Shown here piece by piece: positions 43,605 to 55,514 of a stretch of 64,000 nt of DNA (position 1 is its first letter; each line of letters opens with the position of its first letter). The translations under genes and the position numbers were made by a program. Source of the DNA: Hermatobates lingyangjiaoensis (Eukaryota > Arthropoda > Insecta > Hemiptera > Hermatobatidae). A model generated the notes under the pieces. It saw nothing but the letters and a program-made list of their open reading frames with translations, ran no database searches and was not told the origin of the DNA. The DNA is taken from assembly GCA_026182355.1 (NCBI GenBank), contig JAPFBL010000035.1, positions 3,889,501 to 3,953,500 of the forward strand, read 5' to 3'.

Positions 43605-46600
43605 CAAACCTTGATCAAAAAGGAAAAATAGTGTGAATATATCTAGTCGAGACAAGAAAATATTTAAATTCCTAATCAAGCAAACTCCTAAGAATTTTCA
43701 CAAACCAGGAAACAGGTGCTATATTTAATATATTTAACTTAACGTTAAAACTGTTCCAATAAAAACGGAAAGTATGCAATACTAATATTACATACAATAA
43801 CTTCATACATATTGTAAGTAATTCATACTTGAGTTAGTTACAGATTTAAGCAGTAAGTAATGAAATGTGAATTAAATATTTAAATAAGAGGGAATAATTA
43901 ATTGAAGTCATTAACAAAGTAACAGGAGTTTAATGAAAAGTGAAAAAGTAGAGAAGCTGCAGACTTAACATGGAAGGTGCAAGCATCACTGACCATGGGA
44001 TTACACAGTAAATCCATTGAAAGCAGTCTTATACAAGAAAAAAAATTAACAGAACACTGTTTCATTTTTCCTGCTTGAAAGAAACAGCTAATTATATGTA
44101 TTACATCAATAAAAAGATTTCACATAAATATGTTTAATAACAATCAATGATCAAACCACAATACTAAATGGGAAAATAAGACTAAGATATTTCAACCGTA
44201 GCAAGCGGTCTTCGTCAACGTAATATGTATTACATATAACTAAGTATTCAGAAATTCACTAAAAAATGGGAAAGATTATTAACAATTTTTTAAATTTATA
44301 ATAAAAGTGGTAATAAATTTGAAATAAGTATGATTCTTTACTCTCTGTTACTCTTATTCGATTTTGAAGTTGTCAGTATTGAGAAATTCGTATAACATAA
44401 ATTTCAATCGCTTTAAATGCAACATCATTTAATTTTTAAAAAATGAGAAAAATCTCTGGTGAATAATATCCTTATTTTAATATCAAACACAAAATATTTT
44501 ATTTTGAGAACCACGAGGCACTCACCATAAACTTTTGAAGCTAGAAGTAAAATTGATACCTTTTTCTTCACAATACATAGAATTGGGGGAATTAAAAAAT
44601 TACATTTCTACAGAAAAAAAATGTTCAATATGAAACATACAACACGTTTGGAACATCTAATGTTCTTTTTCAGGTTTACATTTAAAAAAATATAAACAAT
44701 ACAATACAATATATGTATATTGATTTGCACTATTTGGTTTTTAATTTGCATTCAATTTCGAATAATTCACTCTCTTGTTGTTAAAGCTCAGAGATATGTA
44801 TATTTTTTAAGATGTAAACCTGTAGATGAACGAACACTAAGTAACGCGTTGTTAGTTTTCATATTAAACTTTTTTTTTTCTGTCGAGTCGTAATTTTAAT
44901 TTTTCCAATGAGTGAATGCCACACTATAAGAAATTGCACAAGTATTGAAGTACATAGGATACATAGTATTATTATACAGTATATAATGTAGAACGAGTAG
45001 TACACTACAGTACAATATGTGTACTGATTGCAGCATTGTGTTATTATGCCAGTTATAAGCTAGTATTCAGGAGATGATATTTATGAAATCGACAGTCGGA
45101 AATTTCAATTTGTATGACACAGTCACTGAATAATTATTTGAATATTTTAAATGTACAGCCATCTAAATTTAAAATACATTACATTATTTTATCAACAACT
45201 GTGATAAGGCAAAGACGACAACACCTATTTCGATTGTAGAGAATAACTGAGATGAATCTTGCTTACTTACTTCAATGAGTAATGAAGTTTAGTACCTGCT
45301 TACTTTTACATGTGACATCATTTTTTCACAATTATGTTTATTGTAGTTATGATTCTCTAGTCATCAAAGTCACAGGAATCAAAAGTTATACTTCCAATAG
45401 TGTTAACTAATTACTTTTTATATACCAAATACTCTTCACTATTTTTTAATTTTTCGTAACAAATTAATTTTGCAACAATCTAACTGAAAACACAATATTC
45501 CGTTAACTGTGAATTGTGAAAGATGTTTCCACGCTAACTCCTTCTACACCTATGGGAACACATATTTAGTTTATAGTATATTAAAGCATTTTACACTGTA
45601 AGTTACATTTTAGTTAATTAATACATGAATAATGATAGTACTTTTTTTGTAAAAGTAATAATAAATTGAGTTCATTCATTGGTCTATTTAATAATATATA
45701 ATTCCATCCCATGTGATTTGAAATAAACCACCTAAAGTTCAACGCTTCAGTGATCAGGGATTTTAACCAAGAGAAGGTTAATTGAAAACTCCTAAATTTC
45801 TCCTTCTTAGCTTTCATTTCCTTTTATTTTGGAAATATTATTTGTCAGTCTCAATTATATATAGAAGTAAGAGTGAAAACTAGGAAGAAAGAGAAATATT
45901 GTTTCAAGTTAATAATTAATAAGCAGGAAATTTAATATTTCTTTAAAAATTATTATTATCGGAATTATATAAATATTAGATTACTTTTTTATGCATAGCA
46001 AAATAAGTATGCATCATAAAAAAATGCATAATTTGTTTTTAAAATCATCACAGAGTAAAGCAGAGATAAAAAAGATAAGCGGTATTCCTAAATGGTGATA
46101 ATGGCATTTAAAGTCACTTGACATCTATTAAGATATTTATAATGTTCGTCTATTTTCAATTACACTTGTATTAGTAATACTATTTAATTTAATAGATAAA
46201 GACTTCCATTTGTGTTATTCAATAAAATAACTATAAAATTAGGAATGACTTTGTTTCTTATTAAAGTCACAATAAAAAAAAATTCAAATAATGCACGTCT
46301 GCACCACGTTACCCTATTCTATTGGAAACAACAAATTAGTAAACATACTGCTTTTAGTATCGTATGATTGTAAATTCAAAATTGCTGAGAATATGATTGT
46401 TTAGTCTGTTTAGGAAAAGTAGTTAACAATAATGCGTAATATACAGGTAACCCGATTGTCAAAACATTGAATCGTTCTTTAAAAATGAAAGCACATTTAA
46501 TAAATTCAGAATCAAATGAAAAATGTTTTAATGTATTTTATTCTGTTCTGTTAAAAAGTGTGTGGGAAACTATAAAGGATTAAGGAATGACGCAGCATGA

Positions 46601-47690
46601 CTAGAGGTATAAAATAGTATTTAGATCGTATCGAGCTTAGTCATGCCTTAGTTAAAGAGAGGTGAGGCAACATAAAATATCCATGGTTAGTAGCAATAAA
46701 TATTCTAGACAACAATTTTAATTCGATTAAAAATAGTTCGATCACTTAATTTTGATGACTAGTTAGTTAACAGCCACATCAAACTTCCTTGAAGAATTTA
46801 CCAGCGAAGTAAAAAATGAAATATAGTTTCGTGACAGAACACTGGTGAGTTACTCACACATATCAACTTTGTTTTCATAACTTAATTCAATATTAATAAC
46901 TATCCTAATGTTTCAACAAAAAAACCATTGCGTGTGGGATACTTTTTTTTATTTATTAACCAAAACAGAAGATAATATATATAATATTATTTAATAAGCA
47001 ATTATTTCACCATTTCTTTCTTTTTTATAAATCAGGAAATATATTAGATTTCTCACAAAAACAGTAATGATTGAAAAAAAACTATTTTTATAGAATGTAT
47101 TAACAATATATAATAATGCTTACTAATAAAAATTAGATATAAAATATCATACCTACTTATTATTATTTATTTCATCAGTCAATGAAAACCTGATGATGAT
47201 GCTACAATGGTTTTGTTGCAAAATTCCAAAACTAAAATGAAAGCGGAATTAAAAGTCAAGTGTGGGAGTATAATGAAAAACAAACATCGGCTGCTTTCTT
47301 AGAATAATTATACAATAATAACAATGTTGTGAAGAAAAATCTTGATAATGCATATTTGTATGTATCGTAAGAAAAAATGGTATAATAAAAGGAAAAAAAA
47401 ATATTTCGCGGTTATATTAATTTCTAGTTATTATTATTACTAGTAGTCATCACTAATAAAATATATTTGTAATTCATGTATTACCCTTAATTATAGGAAA
47501 TAACAATAAATATTACTTGTATGGTTTAATGAAAAAAAATTTGTTGTGAAGACGTGGTAAATATTGTTGAAATTAATTTAAAAATAATTGAATAAATTTT
47601 GAAGTAATATGTTAGAGGATGAATAGAGAAATAAACTACCTGATATGAAGATGAGTGGGATAAAGAGAGGCTGGATATACATGGTGAAGT
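43605..47690. other. Long AT-rich stretch, nearly featureless
   Basis: Apart from the class-A relic at 44115-44222, nothing recognisable. The 67-codon frame at 45614-45817 has no motif. Confidence 0.4.
44115..44222 (-). mobile_element. Truncated class-A unit
   Basis: Contains TGATCAAACCACAATA, AAATGGGAAAATAAGAC and, on the minus strand, GACGAAGACCGC with TTGAAATATCTTAGTC. The first core strand is lost at the right break, so only the 3' half of the ribozyme remains. Notably it has no adjacent (TA)n. Confidence 0.6.
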
Positions 47691-47699
47691 ATTTGAACA

Positions 47700-47840
47700 C
47701 AACACTATTAGGGACGTGCTAGCACTGCGCAGTCATGACAGTTCGAGAAGGGGCGCGATACTGAGCTAGCGGAGAGCGGCTGCCCCCCTCCACTGGCCGA
47801 GCGGGCACCTTGCGTCTTGCCGTCACAACACTGTAACTAC
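47700..47840. other. GC-rich, CpG-containing patch
   Basis: About 140 bp, including GGGGCGCGATACTG, GCTAGCGGAGAGC and CCGAGCGGGCACC, in AT-rich flanks. It ends 120 bp before the hAT derivative. Unassigned. Confidence 0.5.
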
Positions 47841-47960
47841 CTTGTCATGACCATGCTCAAAAAGTCATTACCACCAATAATCCAACTCAGCAAACACTTC
47901 AATATTTCGCTCACTTTTGAGCATGGAGTAAACATGACCTTAGTAATATTAAAGTGATAT

Positions 47961-48975
47961 CAGTGTTGCTAATTTAGACCGAAACAGGGTAAATTTAGCC
48001 TTTTTCAATCTGTTTTAGCCCTCAACATTTTCAATTTAGCCCTAGCGCATTTTTTAGCCCATTTAGTGCTAATTTAACTCGTTTTGTAGCCCGTTATGCT
48101 TCTTTCATACAAAAATTTAGTGTTAAAGAAACGTGTACAGTATTTATTAGACAATTTCTTTATGAGTTATATTCAGCTTATTTTGAACATCTTATAAACA
48201 TTTGTTATCTCTGTGCTTAGTATCTCCTCAAAATTACAAAACTTCATCACAATCATCTGGTTTGAATCTAGTTCATTGCTCGTTGAAAACTCGTTTGAAT
48301 GACGTCCAACGGTTTAATCTTACAGTCGGAGAAAGAAGGTAACTAGTTCTGTTTGGTTTTTTTTTCTTTAAAAAGATGCAATTAATAAAAAAAAAAGACT
48401 TCCCTTAACAATAGTGTTTTCTGGTTTGCGTTATAGCAGTTTACTGATTTAAGCATACCCAACTCCTTTGTTATTTTATCTCTTAACTACCTCTTCCCAA
48501 TCTATCTCATTTCATGTTTCTTACCAGATTCTAATGCTGATATTAAGAGTGCATTCAACCAACTAAACATCATTAAAAACAAACTTCAAAACAAGATTAA
48601 TGTGTCAAAATAAATAGTATACAAGCAATACGATATGGACAAAGAGTTACAGAAACTGCTGCTGTGATTTTGATGTTCCTTTTGACATAATTAAGAAAAT
48701 TGGGACTAATAAAATTTATGATACCAGAAAGACCGAAGATGCTAAGGAAGAATTAAGTTCAGTAGTTGCATTGAAAGAAGAATTTTTGGAAATCTTTGGT
48801 TCAACCCATTAAGAGAAATATTGTTTAATCCTGTTTAAAAGTAAAATATTATAATATTGTACATATTTATTTTCCTTATATTGTCTTTTGACTCTTAGCT
48901 GGTTTGAAAAATGTTAGCCCTTTTTAGAAAATGTTTTGTTCTATTTTAAGCTGAATTGGCACTTGGTGAACACTG
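47961..48975 (+). mobile_element. hAT derivative with transposase remnant, 1015 bp
   Basis: Starts CAGTGTTGCTAATTTAG and ends with a diverged complement (CTGAATTGGC... ending GAACACTG), giving terminal CAGTGTT inverted repeats. An exact 8-bp duplication, AGTGATAT, flanks it (47953-47960 and 48976-48983). The left subterminal part repeats TTTAGCCC-type words several times. The interior carries the transposase dimerisation-domain remnant at 48530-48815. Confidence 0.9.
48530..48815 (+). pseudogene. hAT transposase C-terminal (dimerisation) fragment
   Basis: Across one frame change the plus strand reads SAFNQLNIIKNKLQNKINVS, then CCDFDVPFDIIKKIGTNKIY and EELSSVVALKEEFLEIFG. This order resembles the C-terminal region of some hAT transposases, where a helix with many Asn and Lys precedes a CC-x-F-x-P-x-D motif. 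A stop follows the first block. No N-terminal zinc finger or catalytic domain remains. Confidence 0.6.
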
Positions 48976-48983
48976 AGTGATAT

Positions 48984-50900
48984 ACGTTGATAAATAAGAC
49001 CCACAGTTTTCAGTGGAAAGTTTGATAAAAAAAATAGGCTAAAATAGAGAAAATCTAAACAAAAATATTACATTACTGTCCTACATTCACTTTTAATTAA
49101 ATGTTAATCTTATTGACATTCAATAATCTTAATTAGGTTTTGTAAAAATCAATCAATTTTTTGGAAAAAATTATTTTTAGAATGATTATAATATTGACAG
49201 AAAAAAATGTTTGCATGAAATACAGATTTCATTCAGAACTGTATTTTATTTATATCCGATATATATATTTATTTCATTTTAATTTTCTGTTTATTTTATC
49301 CAATTACCAGATATATCAATCATCAAAATTATTAATAAAATAATCTTCTACTAACTTTGGCATGATTTACATAACCATTTCTGACTAGAAAACGATTATA
49401 TTTTACAGAAATGCTACCCTAAATAAGCCTTTAATTTTTATAATCCACTGTCTTTTATTAAAGAATAAAGTTCAAGGTAATACAGTTTCTTTTAATTTTG
49501 ATCCATAGTAGGTTTAGAAGTTCATTTAAAGCCCATGAAATGATCTGTTTGGATGTTTGTGGAAATGGTTTCTCCCGTTTGGTCACTAGGTATTTTAATA
49601 TTTAGATAACGTTGTCACCTTTGTTTCTTATAACTTAAAATAAGGCTGACAAACTTCGATTTATGATATACTATCAAAGCAAAAAGATATAAACCCTTCT
49701 CCTTCAAAATGAGTGTCAACAAATGAATAAAGGACAATGATGGAAATTTCTCATGGATCGTATTGCAACAAAGTATGCCAAAATAAAGGAATCATTGACG
49801 CAACAGGCTCTACTTTTGGGTATGGTACCAATTTAATCAATTGAATGTTGTGATCTGAGCCAAATGTTGGTTTTTCAACAATGATTGGATATACGCCCAC
49901 ACTATCACATACAGACATCTAAAAAAACTGAAATTGTGTACATAGAAGATCTTAAAACATGTAACTCCTTAAAAATCTCAAAATGTAATGGTTTCATGAT
50001 TACTCTATTTTATAGCAACCATACAAATATTGATAGCAAATTTATAAATGGAAAAACAAACCACACGTAGAGAAATTAATGAATGGTTGAATCAGCAGTG
50101 AACTTTCTCAAAGAGTGTTATAATGATTTTACTGAGCTGTGTCACATTTTCTTTAAAGTTTGCATTTTCAAGTTGTCATTGATGTGACACCATGACTATT
50201 AGCGTTTACAATAACATATAGACTTAGCTATGCTGCCTGATAAAACCTCTGTAGTTATTGATTCGAGTTCCGGAAATGGTATGGTAGAGATAATGACACC
50301 ACATTGGTTAATGCAGTTGATAAACACAGTTGTACCTTTTCAAGTGAATGTGACTATTTTAGAAGGAGAAAAAATATCAGGAGTTGGAGTTAAATCGTTG
50401 AGTAATATAGTTATAATAATAAGGTTGGACAGTACATTAGGTGACCACATTAGGTGACAGTACATTGTTCATGCACAGACTCGATCGATTCAAAAAGTTC
50501 TATTTTAAAAATATTTTCTTTTTTAAATTGAGATGCATACTGAAAGAGGACTGGAGCTGTTAGATAAGAGCATAAGTGGAGACAGCGGTAGAGATGAGGA
50601 GAAAGCTTCTTATTACAATGGTTTTCATATTATGAAAATCAAAATAGAAGGCTGATACAAAGGAAGCAGAACTAGTGCGCTATACCTTTAGGCTGGGGAC
50701 AATTCCTGAACCCTGGGGAGCAAGTGAGCTTGCCTTTATATATTGTGTTAAACTGAATTACCTTAATCAAACATACCTTTCTTTTGAGCAGTTTTTCGTA
50801 TTTTTTTAACGTCAAATTTATGTTTTTGGGTGTTGGATTGTTTAGTTAGAGTGCATGTTATTTTGTGTCCTGTAATGCTTTATCCACTCAAAATTCGAAA
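48984..50900. other. Unassigned AT-rich sequence
   Basis: Frames at 49885-50070 and 50230-50457 (75 codons, starting MLPDKTSVVIDSSSGNG) carry no motif I can name. The second has an even composition and may be a remnant of a mobile-element or host exon; I make no call. Confidence 0.4.
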
Positions 50901-50976
50901 AAACGATCCAAACTGGACGCAAATCAGTTCAAAAATGAAGAAAAGCTACACACAGAGAAAGAGACACACTTACAAA

Positions 50977-51007
50977 CTCAAATTTTCGGATGATCTGTCT
51001 TCAGGAG
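50977..51007 (-). ncRNA. Hammerhead ribozyme, class D (left arm)
   Basis: Minus strand: CTC, CTGAAGA, stem II CAGATCATCC (one pair weaker than in the copy at 10125-10155), GAA, AATT, T, GAG. Core intact; stem I 3 bp. Confidence 0.64.
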
Positions 51008-51113
51008 AAAAGAGAATGGGCGACCAAGCACGCCGGAAACACAACGGCAGGAAACCCTGCCCTGGGTTTCCTGCCGTTGTGTTTCCGGCGTGCTTGGTCG
51101 CCCATTCTCTTTT

Positions 51114-51144
51114 CTCCTGAAGACAGATCATCCGAAAATTTGAG
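51114..51144 (+). ncRNA. Hammerhead ribozyme, class D (right arm)
   Basis: Exact mirror of 50977-51007, core intact. Confidence 0.64.
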
Positions 51145-51193
51145 TTTGTAAGTGTGTCTCTTTCTCTGTGTGTAGCTTTTTTTCATTTTTGAA

Positions 51194-51196
<3 letters not shown>

Positions 51197-51239
<43 letters not shown>
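51197..51239. repeat. (TA)n, 43 bp
   Basis: Shared boundary of the class-D foldback and the truncated PLE at 51240-51854. Confidence 0.95.
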
Positions 51240-51241
<2 letters not shown>

Positions 51242-51279
51242 ATTAATTTACCACAATGAAAACAATTTTTTAAAACAAT

Positions 51280-51315
51280 GCTCTAAGGCCTTTCGTTAAT
51301 ACATCTTCGGAGAGC
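51280..51315 (-). ncRNA. Hammerhead, class B, with U-to-C core change
   Basis: Minus strand: stem I GCTCT, core CCGAAGA (U4 replaced by C), stem II TGTATTAAC (GT/AC), GAA, AGGCCT, T, stem I AGAGC. Apart from the core change it matches 14747-14782, with stem I and the palindrome exactly kept while stem II differs. Activity is probably reduced or absent. It lies about 105 bp downstream of the endonuclease stop. Confidence 0.66.
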
Positions 51316-51421
51316 AAGTGAACTAAAAAAACAATAAATACTTGCTAACTTGGCTGATTGAAATTTCCAGAATTGATGGCAACCCTGAATGTGTTTAATG
51401 ATGAAGTCTTCATCTGTCTAA

Positions 51422-51820
51422 TTATCCGTTAATCAAAACTTCATCTAATTTGTAGAGTCCTAGGCTATTGTTCATTAATTTCTCATAAAAGTTCTTTATG
51501 AGTGCACTTTCTACGATATTTCTTCTTCTTTCTGAAGACACATATATTAATTCATTTGCTTCATCCCAGTTAATCACATGATTACTGTCTCTTATGTGAA
51601 TGAACAAGGCACTCTTTTCGTCCTCTCTTCTGATGGAGTATTTGTGCTGTTTTATCCTTGTAAGAAGACCTTTGCTCGTCTGTCCAATGTAAGACATTTC
51701 ACAGTCAGTACATGGTATCCTGTATACACAACAGTCCTTTCTTTTTGGCTTTTTGTTAACAAGTCTGTTAAACAAGTTACCATCATTACTGAACACAACA
51801 GAAACGTCCAATCTTTTCAT
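51422..51820 (-). CDS. PLE GIY-YIG endonuclease, 5'-truncated but open frame (132 aa)
   Basis: Intact frame from the truncation point to its natural end. Motifs in order: CCVYRIPC (first strand, residues ~30-37), CEMSYIGQTSKGLLTRIKQH (YIG strand ~44-46, with the conserved Arg in LLTRI), HIRDSNHVINW (~74-84), RRRNIVESALIKNF (catalytic Glu, ~101-114), NNSLGLYKLDEVLI (Asn and tail). This is the single-strand nicking enzyme that PLEs use to open target DNA for reverse transcription. The RT is absent, so the copy cannot transpose by itself; the Met called as start is internal to the original protein. It differs strongly from the endonuclease at 62644-63996 and represents another PLE lineage. Confidence 0.85.
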   Translation of the reverse strand: MKRLDVSVVFSNDGNLFNRLVNKKPKRKDCCVYRIPCTDCEMSYIGQTSKGLLTRIKQHKYSIRREDEKSALFIHIRDSNHVINWDEANELIYVSSERRRNIVESALIKNFYEKLMNNSLGLYKLDEVLING

Positions 51821-52039
51821 AAAATTGTTTTCATTGTGGTAAATTAATCCATCTATTATATCAAGTGTTATTTTGATTATTATTCATATATATATATATA
51901 TATATCATATGAATATTGGGTCAAGAAAACAAATCGTGATATATATGTATCACGAAAATGTATTAATATCGAAAATGGTAAGGGTTAGTCTCTCTTTTTT
52001 GTTTTCCAGTGATACTTACATACATATATCATCAAACCA

Positions 52040-52128
52040 AAATATGAGATCTTAGTCTTTTTTTCCCCATTTCATATTGTATTTTGGTAATTGATTGCTG
52101 TTTCACATGTTTATTGTGAAATCTTATT
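52040..52128 (+). mobile_element. Class-A 3' fragment
   Basis: Begins at GATCTTAGTC, the ribozyme end, and continues with ATTTCATATTGTATTTTGG and the CACATGTTTATTG block before (TA)n at 52129. The catalytic part is lost. Confidence 0.6.
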
Positions 52129-52149
52129 ATATATATATATATATATTTG

Positions 52150-53770
52150 GTTTTAATCGGAATTACTCAACATTTAATAATCTCGTTGGGACCACAGTTC
52201 AAGTTTAGTTGGGTTGTGAATGGACTCACTCATGCCAACTCGAGTTACTGGGAAAGTACATTCCCTCTTTCATTCCTAAACCCCATGATCCCTGGCCTTG
52301 TCTTAGTCAGACTACTGACTTCTGGTTAAATTAGCAGAAGTCAGAGGTAGTTAACTTATATTTTAAATCCCTATAATTCCAAATGCATAAATAGAAGAAT
52401 TTATCTAACTGAGGATTTCACGTGTGTTTTCAAAAGAAATGTCACAGCGTATAGTTGCCCCATTTTAGTTGAACTATGCAATGTCAATTTTTCTTTTGAC
52501 AGATGTGTTAATTTTGATGGATTTCAATTAAAATAAAATTATTAGGCTAATTGCCTATCTTTTATTGTAGTATTGATTTCACATTGCAATTATAATTACA
52601 AATTAATCGAAATATAAAACTTTTTCACTCTTTTTTATACTACTTCCCGCTATTTCTCACTATTACTGCAAACTCCCATTTATCAAAATACGTAAATTAT
52701 CATTATATTTTAGTTATTTCCTTTTGTTTCTTATAATTTCTCATAATAATTTTACAGTCAAAAAAGAAAATTAAAATTTTGAATTAATGTTTAACAGAAT
52801 TAACCCACTCAGAGTGGGCTGTTCTGCGGTAGTTATTCATTCATGGAGGAACTACCAAATTACCCCAACCTTGACATTTGAATTAAGTGGCTTAGTCTTA
52901 TCTAAGGACCCTATTAAATAAGACTTACTTCTTTTTTCGAGAAAACTTACTTTTTTTATTTATTTATATATTATAAATACTTAATATTTTATAAATACAA
53001 TTTTATGTAATAAATAACTAGGTTTATTTAAATTCTTTGACAAGAAGTATTTTCTTAAACAGAAATTAATAAAACAATAGTTAGTTTGTCCGTAATTAAT
53101 CTCTGGTCCCTTTGGAAATAATTTTTTTTAAGCTGCATTGAAAAGAAGTTCTATAACACTGATTCTTCTAATTTGGTTAAAAAATTAACTACATTTTTCA
53201 TAGAATTGAATGTTAACTGGATTTATGCAGGAGCTGTCGTTAATTTACTCCGACTGTCTACACCAGAATTTCCCAACCTTTGTCAACCTCCAGAAAGCAA
53301 TGATTTCATCTTAGAACCCACCACGACTTATAAATCCCTATTCACTCGTTGACATTCAAAACAAAATATTAGTTTTTAATTAAATATAACAATCTATCAA
53401 TTTTTTTATATTAATAACATACATTCTAAACGTAAAAAAATTTCAATTGCAAAAAAATATCCCTTACTTATGTTGAATTTTTGAAAAAATAAATTTCTAA
53501 ATAAAAACAAAAAAATAAATGGAACATTTTAACATTTTTTTTATTCATTTTCATACAAAGAGAATATTGTTTCTGATGTCTCAATGTTATAATTGGCAAT
53601 ACAGTATTGTCTTGTAATGACATATGGATGTATACAAATTTTGCATATAAAATTACTGTGTACCATGGAGTCCCAAAATTACTAAATTTTACCTCTTTTA
53701 AGCTTCTGTGGACTTCTGGTGGTCTATGTGGACTACAAAGGAACTCCTGGTCTGGCTGTGTGATCAACGA
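52150..53770. other. Unassigned AT-rich sequence
   Basis: Nothing recognised; the frame at 53468-53773 shows no motif. Confidence 0.4.
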
Positions 53771-53772
53771 CA

Positions 53773-54092
53773 TTAGGTCAGGTTACGATGGCCGTTCCAA
53801 GTAAGTGAGAACACATCTAGGCCAAAGATTAGCCCTTTGGGATGTGTACTATATAAGAAACGTTCAACATTCAGGGTCCTAAATTTTTCCTGACTCAAGT
53901 ATAATTTTGAGTAAGGATCTTTAGCAATTTCGTGGCATACTCGGAGCAGTTGGCTCAATGTCCTCTCTGAGTGATGACAAGTTCAAACTTTTTCACATCC
54001 CTAGTGAATAAATCAAAGGTCAGAGTGGGTATTGAACCCAGAATCTGCCAGTCGAAAAGTCAACCATTCAAACCACTGGGCTACCCTTGCGC
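53773..54092 (-). mobile_element. tRNA-derived SINE, minus strand
   Basis: Minus strand from 54092: A-box-like GTAGCCCAGTGG (54084-54073), B-box region GGGTTCAATACCC (54039-54027), a body with ACTTGAGTCAGG and AATTTAGGACC, a word AAAGGGCTAATC matching AAAGGGCCAATG at 26197-26208, and a tail GTAACCTGACCTAATG. Head, body and tail order equals that of 25943-26262, which defines the family and its length of about 320 bp. Confidence 0.78.
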
Positions 54093-54094
54093 TT

Positions 54095-55470
54095 GATTAA
54101 TTACTTTAGTAGTTCCATGCAAAAACCGCAGTCCCCCAAGTTTTACATTGTTATAATGCTAGAATTGTCTTGAGGCTTCAAATATATTAAACTATCTCAA
54201 TCTTGGACTCAAACTACTTCTGAAGTACATATTTCTGTCGTATATAGAATTCAAATAGATTAACTTTGATGTAGTAGTGAATGAATCGAACAGTGTCTAA
54301 AATTAGAAGTGGACATTAATAAAAAATTATTTTACAAAAAGCATGTAGGATTGTAAGCTGAATATTGTAATCTGTATGATGAGTAAAGTATCTGTTTTTA
54401 TAAAACTTTTATAATTTTAATAAATTATTCAACAATATCGTCCAAATTGATTGAAACGTAATTAGGTATTGATCAGCATTGTCATCACAAATTCTATAAA
54501 GATATACATGTAGATAAATCATCGTTTTGTTTATTTATATAGTGACAAATATTTATTGTTCTATATTGTACTTAGAAGTATACAGTGAAAATTATATTGA
54601 CAATATGATTACATACTGACATTACGATACAATCTTCAAATATTGAATAATCATGGTTTTGTTTGTTGGTGAGCTATTCTTTACCAAGTACGAGTAGTAC
54701 TCCCTACCTCCTTTTACACATGCTTACAAACATTAAATAACGTAAATCAATCAACCATATAAGAAACATTAAATGAACTTGGTACGTATATATTATGTCT
54801 TATAATTTTCATCACGTATTTTTATAGGTGCATTCATTTTTTAGGTCAATGGTTTGATATTATATATTACGTACAATAATTATGCTACCACAACTACAAA
54901 ATAAAGAAAATTAAATAAGGGCTATACTAGAATTTCTAATGACAGATTACAATTTCCCATAACCTGCCTCCCTTAACTCCCAATAGCACTTCTCCCATTA
55001 GTTTTCAGTTTTCTTTTTTAATTACTAAAAATTCCTGGAGTTGATATTCAGAATACATATTATACCAATAATACTAATTAGTTCTTTTTTTTTTTTGGAA
55101 ACTTTGAATCAGACTTACATAGTGATTCTTCTTACTGAACTAAAAAGATGTGTTGTAAAACGCTACATTATTTTATTTTTTTAATTAAGTGATTGTAAAC
55201 GTAAGTGGCGGATTTCCTATTGTAGCCCTAGTGCATGGCATTAGCGCTATTGATGCTTTTCGTGCTTACTACTTTCCAAACAAATGCTTTTTCTATTATT
55301 TCACTCTTTATCTCTCGGGTTAATCAATTTTATTTTAATAGGAATGCGAATATATAACTTTTTTACTTTACTATAAGTAAATTATAGTGATCGTGAAAAA
55401 ATTCGATCTCGAGATTTTGACGGAATTACATGTTTTGAGGTCCCAGAAGTCGTTTTATGAAGTTTTTACG
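54095..55470. other. Unassigned AT-rich sequence
   Basis: Nothing recognised. Confidence 0.4.
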
Positions 55471-55478
55471 ATGATATC

Positions 55479-55511
55479 TGTGTGTGTGTGGGTGGGTGGG
55501 TGGGTGAGTGT
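55479..55511 (+). repeat. (GT)n / (GGGT)n microsatellite
   Basis: About 10 bp of GT followed by four GGGT units, then ordinary sequence. Confidence 0.9.
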
Positions 55512-55514
55512 GTT

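Larger units (their letters stand above)
50925..51196. repeat. 272-bp class-D foldback with two hammerheads
   Basis: Arms of about 130 bp run from CAGTTCAAAAATGAAG to its complement and meet near 51060; the centre is GGAAACCCTGCCCTGGGTTTCC. Both arms read the same 60-codon peptide, a consequence of the palindrome. (TA)n begins at the right edge, 51197. Flanking 50885-50925 repeats the block that precedes the class-D unit at 10160-10200. Confidence 0.92.
51240..51854 (-). mobile_element. 5'-truncated PLE with 30-bp inverted ends
   Basis: Minus strand: inverted end, endonuclease ORF (51820-51422), 3' untranslated region, ribozyme (51315-51280), inverted end, (TA)n. The first 30 bp (from GGATTAATTTACCACAATG) recur in reverse at 51825-51854. 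The inverted partner at the truncated end equals the last bases of the 3' end, the layout also seen at 1407-2412 and 15042-15545. A short (TA)n lies 30 bp outside at 51886-51906. Confidence 0.82.
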
